Shown here piece by piece: positions 24,167 to 30,174 of a stretch of 43,876 bases of DNA (the stretch's first letter is position 1; every line of letters starts with the position of its first letter). The position numbers and the translations under genes were made by a program. The DNA lies in NCBI GenBank assembly GCA_964457225.1, contig CAYWEM010000021.1, positions 1-43,876 on the forward strand. The letters run 5' to 3'. Under the pieces are notes generated by a model. It saw only the letters and a program-made list of their open reading frames with translations, did no database searches and was not told where the DNA came from. This DNA is from CAYWEM01 sp964457225 (GTDB lineage: Bacteria; Acidobacteriota; Aminicenantia; UBA2199).

Positions 24167-25890
24167 AAAGAGAATTCTATTGCGGACTGATCAATGAAGA
24201 TCTGAAGGGAAAACTGGTCAACGTTTACGGCTGGCTGGAAAACAAGCGTGAACTGGGAGGACTTGCTTTCTTCGATCTGCGTGACTGCAGCGGATTGGTA
24301 CAGGTCACACTGGATCGCGATAATCCGGCGGCCGAGCAGTTAAAAAAAACCGGTCGTGAATGGGTGCTCAGGGTCAGCGGCCGGGTAGTGGAAAGAAGCA
24401 GGCCGAACCCGGCCCTGCCCAGCGGCCGGGTGGAGATTGCGGCCGAAGAGATCGAAGTGCTGACCGAATCCGAGGTGCCTCCCATAGCCCAGGAGAATGT
24501 TTCCGAGGAATTGCGCCTTAAGTACCGCTATCTTGACCTGCGTCGGCCGAAGATGCAGGAAAACCTGCGCAAGCGCGCCAGGATAGGGCTGGAAATCCGC
24601 CAATACCTGGATCGCCATGGTTTTATCGAAGTCGAGACTCCGATCCTGAGCAAGGCCACTCCGGAGGGAGCCCGCGATTACCTGGTGCCCTCCAGGATTT
24701 ACCCGGGTCGCATGTTCGCCTTGCCGCAATCGCCGCAACTCTTCAAGCAGATCCTGATGGTGGCCGGATGCGAGCGCTATTTCCAGTTTTCCCGCTGTTT
24801 CCGCGACGAAGACCTGCGGGCCGACCGCCAGCCCGAATTCACCCAGATAGACATGGAGATGAGTTTTGCCGAGCCCGAGGAATTGTGGCGTCTGGTGGAA
24901 GGCATGATGCAAATCGCCTTCTCTTCGTTCGGGAGGGAAACAAAAGTCGGCAGCCTGACCTATACTGAAGCCATGAATTCTTTCGGTTCCGATAAACCGG
25001 ACCTGAGAAATCCCCTGCGGATCAGGAATTTCAGCCGGACCTCAGAAATTCTGCAAGCCGCCCCGCTCCGGAGCGTGGTTGAAGCAGGGGAAGAACTACT
25101 GGGCCTGGTGGTTCCCGATGACGGGACATTCTCGCGCAAGCGGCTGGATGAATTGACCGCGGGTCTGCGTCGGCAGGGCGGACGCGGCCTTTTCTGGCTG
25201 CGCCATTCCGGCGGTGTTTTCCGCAGTTCCCTGGGCGTGCCCGAGAACCTGTTGGCCGCATTTTTTGAGCAGGAAAAACTGCCGAACGAGAGCCTGCTGC
25301 TGCTGATCGGAGACAACCGGGAGAAGGCCCTGTCCCTGGCCGGCCGTTTGCGGGAGGAACTGGGTGCCGCCCTGGTCGATGAAAATGAACTGGCCTTCAC
25401 CTGGGTTCACGATTTCCCCCTGTTTTTCTACAACGAGGAAGAAAAACGCTTTGAATCGAATCACCACCCCTTCACCGCCCCGCGCATTGAAGACCTGCCC
25501 CTGCTGGAGCGGGATCCCCTGGCGGTGAAAGCAGTGGCTTATGACCTGGTGTTGAATGGGGTTGAAATCGGAGGCGGCAGTCGGCGGATCAATGACCCGG
25601 CTTTGCAGGCCAGGATTTTCGGCCTGCTGGGCTTGCCGGAGCAGGAGACCGAGGAACAGTTCGGGTTTTTCCTGCGCGCCCTCAAGCTTGGAGCACCGCC
25701 GCACCTGGGAATCGCCCTGGGCTTTGACCGCCTGGTGATGCTGGCCTGCGGCGAAAAGTCAATTCGTGACGTCATCGCCTTTCCCAAGACCACTTCCTCG
25801 CTCTGCCTGATGAGCGGTTCTCCGACCCCGGTTTCAGATCGGCAATTAGCCGATCTCGGCCTCAGGCTGAACTCATCTGAATCTGATTGA
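24145..25890 (+). CDS. aspS: Aspartate--tRNA ligase, bacterial type
   Basis: The 581-aa class II synthetase has an N-terminal OB anticodon-binding domain (GKLVNVYGWLENKRELGGLA). Next come motif 2 (CFRDEDLRADRQPEFTQIDM) and the bacterial GAD insertion (about residues 270-420). Motif 3 reads HLGIALGFDRLVMLACGEKS. HHPFTAPR is also conserved. Whether it also charges tRNA-Asn cannot be told. The ATG has GAGGAG at 24131-24136 inside hisS, and the pair hisS-aspS is coupled by overlap. Confidence 0.96.
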   Translation: MAAAKPLKREFYCGLINEDLKGKLVNVYGWLENKRELGGLAFFDLRDCSGLVQVTLDRDNPAAEQLKKTGREWVLRVSGRVVERSRPNPALPSGRVEIAAEEIEVLTESEVPPIAQENVSEELRLKYRYLDLRRPKMQENLRKRARIGLEIRQYLDRHGFIEVETPILSKATPEGARDYLVPSRIYPGRMFALPQSPQLFKQILMVAGCERYFQFSRCFRDEDLRADRQPEFTQIDMEMSFAEPEELWRLVEGMMQIAFSSFGRETKVGSLTYTEAMNSFGSDKPDLRNPLRIRNFSRTSEILQAAPLRSVVEAGEELLGLVVPDDGTFSRKRLDELTAGLRRQGGRGLFWLRHSGGVFRSSLGVPENLLAAFFEQEKLPNESLLLLIGDNREKALSLAGRLREELGAALVDENELAFTWVHDFPLFFYNEEEKRFESNHHPFTAPRIEDLPLLERDPLAVKAVAYDLVLNGVEIGGGSRRINDPALQARIFGLLGLPEQETEEQFGFFLRALKLGAPPHLGIALGFDRLVMLACGEKSIRDVIAFPKTTSSLCLMSGSPTPVSDRQLADLGLRLNSSESD

Positions 25891-25916
25891 ACTGATTCTT
25901 GGGCGGATGTTTTCTT

Positions 25917-25947
25917 AAACCTGGGAGAGGGTGAAAAACAGGTTTTT
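25917..25947 (+). terminator. Possible terminator after aspS
   Basis: AAACCTG (25917-25923) pairs with CAGGTTT (25939-25945) around a 15-base loop, and the right arm runs into TT. It lies 26 bases after the aspS stop and just before the 3' end of the convergent hydrolase gene, so it could serve either strand. The stem is short and the T-run brief. Confidence 0.4.
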
Positions 25948-25962
25948 CAGCCGTTCATCCTG

Positions 25963-26661
25963 TTACTTGACGGCATTTTCGATGATTTGCCGAAGTTGGC
26001 CGTTCTCCTTTAAAAACCTGATCAGGTTGTGTTTTTTGTAGGGAAAAGGATGCAGCTGAACTCCGGTTATGTTTTTCAGGCGGCAGGCGTGCCATCGGTC
26101 GATTCTATGGTCCCGGGCGTAGTAAACGTGAATATTTTTCGCGGAACTGGTGTTTTCCTCAAGGACTTTCTTCAAATCAAAGTATTTTTTTTCACCCCGG
26201 AGTTGCAGGGATGCCAGAAGAGCTAAACCATTGCGTATCTTGAAATCACCGAGCATGATCCTTTTCCAGGGGGTGAGAAAACTTTTCGGCGAAAAGGCGT
26301 GAATCTCGTCAACCTGCAGGAGTGATCCGAAAAGCAGGGCGGCGTAGGCACCGCCCGAATTTCCGAAAACAACGGTCCGGTCGGTTGCCGGGTGTTGCAC
26401 GTATTTTTTCAGTAATGAAACGATATCGGCGATTGAATCACCTGCTTCCGGTAAACCCTGATGATACCAGAGCTTCTTGCAGTCACGCAGGAGAATCGGG
26501 TTAACCTGCTTGAATTCACTGCATATCTTTCTGAATTCGAAGATGGGGATTCCTATCTGCTGAAGCTGTCCGGCAAAAGCCAGCAAAAGCACCCTGCGCC
26601 TGGGGTCGAAGTCGATGAGTGCGCCCCCGGTCAAATCTGGAGTTTCCTCAGAAAAATTCAT
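25963..26661 (-). CDS. Alpha/beta-hydrolase-fold protein, function unknown
   Basis: The 232-aa product shows the nucleophile elbow FGNSGG (S102) after a beta-strand, an acidic residue at D184 or D188 (YARDHRIDRW) and a late histidine H211 (KKHNLI). Spacing suits a Ser-Asp-His triad. No signal peptide is present. The closest resemblance is to small hydrolases found near polysaccharide genes, but no specific family is claimed. It stands alone on the - strand, convergent with aspS. The ATG lies 8 bases after a perfect -10 box and has no ribosome-binding site. Confidence 0.7.
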   Translation of the reverse strand: MNFSEETPDLTGGALIDFDPRRRVLLLAFAGQLQQIGIPIFEFRKICSEFKQVNPILLRDCKKLWYHQGLPEAGDSIADIVSLLKKYVQHPATDRTVVFGNSGGAYAALLFGSLLQVDEIHAFSPKSFLTPWKRIMLGDFKIRNGLALLASLQLRGEKKYFDLKKVLEENTSSAKNIHVYYARDHRIDRWHACRLKNITGVQLHPFPYKKHNLIRFLKENGQLRQIIENAVK

Positions 26662-26669
26662 GAATACTT

Positions 26670-26697
26670 ATTATATGAAATACCGGCTCTCAGTCAA
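26670..26697 (-). promoter_or_regulatory. Promoter of the alpha/beta-hydrolase gene (leaderless)
   Basis: On the - strand TTGACT (26697-26692) and TATAAT (26675-26670) are 16 bases apart. Only 8 bases separate the -10 from the ATG at 26661, so transcription should begin at or within two bases of the start codon. Confidence 0.65.
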
Positions 26698-26742
26698 CCG
26701 GCCGAAAAAAACCGGAATACCGGGATCGAGCCCGATGCTCAA

Positions 26743-26776
26743 GCCGCTTGCCGGGTCTTGACAAGCGGCGGTTTTT
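26743..26776 (+). terminator. Intrinsic-terminator-like hairpin upstream of tRNA-Gly
   Basis: GCCGCTTG (26743-26750) and CAAGCGGC (26762-26769) form an 8-bp GC-rich stem with an 11-base loop, followed by GG and TTTTT (26772-26776). It would stop + strand transcripts arriving from upstream. The tRNA promoter -35 box sits across its loop and right arm. Confidence 0.55.
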
Positions 26777-26786
26777 CGGGTATTCT
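26758..26786 (+). promoter_or_regulatory. Promoter of tRNA-Gly-tRNA-Cys-galT
   Basis: TTGACA (26758-26763) and TATTCT (26781-26786) are separated by exactly 17 bases. The predicted start is near 26793, six bases before the mature 5' end of tRNA-Gly. It is among the best promoter matches in the window and fits a highly expressed tRNA unit. Confidence 0.75.
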
Positions 26787-26798
26787 CTGGGCTGATAA

Positions 26799-26873
26799 GC
26801 GGGAATAGCTCAATGGTAGAGCGCAACCTTGCCAAGGTTGATGTTGCGGGTTCAAATCCCGTTTCCCGCTCCA
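26799..26873 (+). tRNA. tRNA-Gly(GCC)
   Basis: Acceptor GCGGGAA / TTCCCGC, D stem GCTC/GAGC, anticodon stem CAACC/GGTTG around loop TTGCCAA (anticodon GCC), T stem GCGGG/CCCGT with loop TTCAAAT, discriminator T, and an encoded CCA (26871-26873). It decodes GGC and GGT. It shares most of its body with tRNA-Gly(CCC) at 14909, which lacks the encoded CCA. Confidence 0.96.
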
Positions 26874-26878
26874 TCAGC

Positions 26879-26950
26879 GGCGGCGTAGCCAAGTGGTAAG
26901 GCAGCGGTCTGCAAAATCGCTATTCATCGGTTCAAATCCGGTCGCCGCCT
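26879..26950 (+). tRNA. tRNA-Cys(GCA)
   Basis: Acceptor GGCGGCG / CGCCGCC, D arm GCC/GGC, anticodon stem GCGGT/ATCGC around loop CTGCAAA (anticodon GCA), T stem ATCGG/CCGGT with loop TTCAAAT, and discriminator T, an identity element of tRNA-Cys. CCA is not encoded. Only five bases separate it from tRNA-Gly(GCC), so both come from one precursor. Confidence 0.95.
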
Positions 26951-26982
26951 GACTTGCCCTTCAGGCGGAAAAAGAGGTTTTC

Positions 26983-27981
26983 TTGCCCGAACTGAGAAAA
27001 GATCCCATCACCGGTACCTGGGTGATAATTTCCAGCGAAAGAAAGAAAAGGCCCAAGTACTATCTTCCCCCCCCCGAACAGGATGCCACCAGCCCGGAGA
27101 CCTGCCCCTTCTGCCCGGGCAATGAAGCCATGACTCCCCCGGAAATAGCGGCGTACCGTCCCGGCGGAGGTCCGGCCAACGGCCCGGGCTGGGCATGGCG
27201 CGTTTTCCCAAACAAGTTCCCGGCCCTGCGGGTGGAAGGAGAATTGAGCAAGAGTGCCGAGGGTTTTTACGACAAGATGAACGGCATCGGAGCCCACGAA
27301 GTGCTGGTCGAGACAGCCCGGCACGGGGAGTCGCTGGTTTCCCTGGAGCAGGATGAGTTACAGCAAGTGCTGGCGGCGATGTGTAATCGAATTCTGGACC
27401 TGCGCCGCGATATCCGCCTGCGCTACGTCATGGTGTTTAAAAACAAGGGCGCCGCGGCCGGAGCAACCCTGGCCCATTCCCATGCCCAGTTGATCGCCCT
27501 GCCGGTCATCCCGATCCGGGTCCAGGAGGAACTGCAGGGGGCGGAAAGCCATTTTCTGCACAAGGAACGTTGTCTTTTCTGCGATATCATAAGTTATGAG
27601 AGTGAAGTAAACCGGCGGGTACTGTGGGAGGATGAACACTTCATAATCCTGGCCCCGTACGCCCCCCGATTTCCCTTTGAATTCGCCGTCTATCCCCGTA
27701 AACACCGCCATGCTTTTGAAAACTCCAGTCCGCAGGAACTGACCGATCTGGCCGGATTGCTGAAAAACTTCCTGGAACGGATCGACAAGTCCCTGAACCA
27801 GCCCGATTACAACCTGATTCTGCACAACTCGCCTTTCAACCGCAATGCCGAAGAATACTACCACTGGCACCTGGAATTCGCCCCGATTCTGACCAGGGTG
27901 GCCGGTTTTGAATGGGGCAGCGGTTTTTACATCAACCCGGTACCGCCCGAAGAAGCGGTCCAGGTGCTGAAGACCATCTGA
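26983..27981 (+). CDS. galT: Galactose-1-phosphate uridylyltransferase family
   Basis: The 332-aa product has the two-domain GalT fold of the HIT superfamily. It carries CPFC (41-44) for zinc, GATLAHSHAQLIALP (H165, H167; the second His is the expected nucleotidylated residue), a second CLFC pair, and YYHWHLEFAPIL near the C-terminus. GalT exchanges UMP between UDP-glucose and galactose-1-phosphate. HSH instead of the enterobacterial HPH is a variant, and a related nucleotidyl-transfer role cannot be excluded. It starts at TTG after AAAGAGG, 32 bases past tRNA-Cys and without its own promoter. No galK or galE is nearby. Confidence 0.85.
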   Translation: MPELRKDPITGTWVIISSERKKRPKYYLPPPEQDATSPETCPFCPGNEAMTPPEIAAYRPGGGPANGPGWAWRVFPNKFPALRVEGELSKSAEGFYDKMNGIGAHEVLVETARHGESLVSLEQDELQQVLAAMCNRILDLRRDIRLRYVMVFKNKGAAAGATLAHSHAQLIALPVIPIRVQEELQGAESHFLHKERCLFCDIISYESEVNRRVLWEDEHFIILAPYAPRFPFEFAVYPRKHRHAFENSSPQELTDLAGLLKNFLERIDKSLNQPDYNLILHNSPFNRNAEEYYHWHLEFAPILTRVAGFEWGSGFYINPVPPEEAVQVLKTI

Positions 27982-28002
27982 AACTGCAAGCCGGATTTCT
28001 TT

Positions 28003-28917
28003 TCAGCCCTTGCCGGCCAGGAATTCCCTGAACGATGCGGGCAGGGGTGAACGGCTGCGCACCAGGCAATCACGATAAGGGTGACGAAATCGCAGTTCGT
28101 GGGCATGCAGGGCCAGTCGCGGGAAAAGCCTGCTTTTCCCGTATAGTTTGTCACCGAGCACCGGGTTGCCGAAATACGCCAGGTGAACCCTTATCTGGTG
28201 GGTACGACCGGTTTTCGGGCGCAGCCGGACCAGGCTGTATTGTTCCCGGGCCAGCATTACGCTGAAATCGGTTTCGGCGTCTCGGCTGTCTTCCCGGTCT
28301 TCGTCCCAGACCGCTTCCTGCTTGCGCCAGGAACCGCGTTTCTTGCCCAGCGGAATGTCTATTGTACCGTTCAGAAAACGCATCCGTCCTTCAACCAGGG
28401 CCAGGTAGACCTTTTCCACCTGTCGCCGGGCGAACTGCCGCTGCATCCTGATCACGGTTCGTTCGTCCAGGCCGATCAGCAGAACACCTGAAGTCTCCCG
28501 GTCCAGGCGGTGAATGATACCCGGGCGCAGGGGATCTATGTTCGATGACAGGGCGGGGTAGTGAGCGAGCAGCAGGTCCACCAGGGTTTTTTCCCGGCCG
28601 CCCGGTGAACTGGGATGAACAGCCAGGCCGACCGGCTTGTCGATCACCAGGATGTGTTCGTCTTCGTAGAGTTTGACCAGCTTTTCCGCCGCGACCGGCG
28701 GTATTGCCTTTTCATCCGTCCAGCAGGCCCGGACCAGGTCACCGGCTTTCAGGGGCTGGTTTTTTTTCAGCACTGTTCGGCCGTTCAGGCTGATGCCGCC
28801 GGCCTGGATGAGCTTTTCAACCCGGGAGCGGCTGAATTCCGGCAGATTCAGGCATAGAAAATGGTCGATCCGGGAGAAGCCTTCTTCAGCCTCGATCTGA
28901 ATCGTTTTTTGTTTCAC
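28003..28917 (-). CDS. Ribosomal large-subunit pseudouridine synthase, RluA/RluD family
   Basis: The 304-aa product has an N-terminal S4 RNA-binding domain (FSRSRVEKLIQAGGISLNGR, about 28-47). The RluA-type catalytic domain includes PGIIHRLDRETSGVLL (catalytic D139) and RPKTGRTHQIRVHLAYFG. It isomerises uridines of 23S rRNA. RluD-like domain order is the best fit, but the exact target cannot be read. It starts with GTG inside the end of lgt (32-base overlap) and is the last gene of the ileS-lspA-lgt unit, a frequent position for this family next to lspA. Confidence 0.9.
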   Translation of the reverse strand: MKQKTIQIEAEEGFSRIDHFLCLNLPEFSRSRVEKLIQAGGISLNGRTVLKKNQPLKAGDLVRACWTDEKAIPPVAAEKLVKLYEDEHILVIDKPVGLAVHPSSPGGREKTLVDLLLAHYPALSSNIDPLRPGIIHRLDRETSGVLLIGLDERTVIRMQRQFARRQVEKVYLALVEGRMRFLNGTIDIPLGKKRGSWRKQEAVWDEDREDSRDAETDFSVMLAREQYSLVRLRPKTGRTHQIRVHLAYFGNPVLGDKLYGKSRLFPRLALHAHELRFRHPYRDCLVRSRSPLPASFREFLAGKG

Positions 28918-29704
28918 TTTTTTTAAACAGGCGGAAGAGAAAGAGGGCCAGCAGGATGCCGGCCAGGCTGATCAGCTGGGAAGTGGAAATGCTCAGCAGG
29001 GGGTTGTCCAGGCCGCCGAAAATGTAGCCCCGGTCACTGTCGCCGCGCAGGTATTCAAGCAGGAAACGGATAATCGAGTAGTTTAGGATGTAAAAGGCGA
29101 ACACCTGGCCTTTGTAGGCACGGCGCTTGAAGAACTGGAACAGGAAAAGAAAATTCAGCAGGTTGAAAACGGCCTCGAACAGCTGGGTGGGATAGAGCGG
29201 GGTGTACAAGGGACAGCCGGTGTTGTGCCAGGCTTCGGTCGAGGTGAAGGTTACGGCCAGGGGGAAAAAATCCGCCGGACGGCCGTGACAGCATCCGGCC
29301 AGGAAACAGCCGACACGGCCGAAAAAATGGGCCAGAGCGATGCCTGGAGCCATGCAGTCGGCCAGGCTGGGGAAATCGAGACCGTGTTTCCTGATGAACC
29401 AGAAGGCGAACAGGCCGCCGAAAATCAGGCCGCCGTAGAAAGTACCGCCTGAAACCAGCAGGTATTTCAATTCCGCGGGATGACTCAGGTAATGGCCAAG
29501 ATTGGTCAGTAAAAGCAGAAATTTTGCCCCCAGCAAACCCAAGAGTAGGGTGTAAAAGACGAAATCAATCAGCTGGTTGCGCTCCAGGTTTTCTTTTTTG
29601 GCCAGGTGCAGCATAACCAGCAGACCGGCGACTATACCCAGGGCGAACATGAAACCGTAGGATGGAATGGCCAGGGGGCCGATTCTGATCAGGATTGGGT
29701 GCAT
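28886..29704 (-). CDS. lgt: Prolipoprotein diacylglyceryl transferase
   Basis: The 272-aa polytopic membrane protein adds diacylglycerol to the lipobox cysteine of prelipoproteins, the first maturation step. It has SYGFMFALGIVAG in the first helix, SGGTFYGGLIFG, and the Lgt signature AHFFGRVGCFLAGCCHGR (R130 essential by family knowledge). About seven membrane segments are seen. The ATG overlaps the lspA end by 16 bases, so the two lipoprotein maturation enzymes are translated together. Confidence 0.95.
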   Translation of the reverse strand: MHPILIRIGPLAIPSYGFMFALGIVAGLLVMLHLAKKENLERNQLIDFVFYTLLLGLLGAKFLLLLTNLGHYLSHPAELKYLLVSGGTFYGGLIFGGLFAFWFIRKHGLDFPSLADCMAPGIALAHFFGRVGCFLAGCCHGRPADFFPLAVTFTSTEAWHNTGCPLYTPLYPTQLFEAVFNLLNFLFLFQFFKRRAYKGQVFAFYILNYSIIRFLLEYLRGDSDRGYIFGGLDNPLLSISTSQLISLAGILLALFLFRLFKKSETKNDSDRG

Positions 29705-30174
29705 TTGTTTCCTCTCAATATGGTCCAGGCCAGCAGGACGACTCCACAGAAAATGAAGGAGTCGGCCAGGTTGAAAGTGGGCCAGTGATGTCGGCCGAGG
29801 TGAAAATCGAGAAAATCGATTACCTGGCCGTAGCGCAGGCGGTCGATGATGTTTCCAAGGGCTCCTCCCAGGATCAGCAGGAAAGAAACTCTCTCCAATC
29901 CCCGGTAGCGGCCCCGCCAGAAAAGAACCAGGATTATAAGAAAAGCACAGGAGGACAAAATGAGCATGATCAGCGGGACGGCGGCCTGGCTCTTGGAAAA
30001 CAGCCCCCAGACGGCGCCGCGGTTGGTGGTATGGTAGAGATTGAAAAAACCGGGGATTACGCTTTTGGATTGATACAGCGGCAACCAGGCCGAGACGATC
30101 GCCTTGGATGCCTGGTCGATCAGGGCCAGGGCCAGTACGATCAGTATCCAGCCTCGGGAGCCCAGGATTTTCAA
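29689..30174 (-). CDS. lspA: Lipoprotein signal peptidase (signal peptidase II)
   Basis: The 161-aa membrane aspartyl protease cleaves the signal peptide of lipid-modified prelipoproteins. It has four hydrophobic segments and the conserved ALIDQASK, NRGAVWGLFS, GNIIDRLRYGQVIDFLDF and FNLADS. D120 and D138 are the expected catalytic pair. The start is TTG, sharing four bases with the ileS stop (TTGA). Adjacent ileS-lspA is a widely conserved arrangement. Confidence 0.95.
   Translation of the reverse strand: MKILGSRGWILIVLALALIDQASKAIVSAWLPLYQSKSVIPGFFNLYHTTNRGAVWGLFSKSQAAVPLIMLILSSCAFLIILVLFWRGRYRGLERVSFLLILGGALGNIIDRLRYGQVIDFLDFHLGRHHWPTFNLADSFIFCGVVLLAWTILRGNKCTQS

Noticed and set aside
26461..26808. 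115-codon + strand frame opposite the alpha/beta-hydrolase start and running toward tRNA-Gly
   Set aside because: It overlaps the hydrolase gene, its promoter, the terminator hairpin and the tRNA promoter, which explain the region better.
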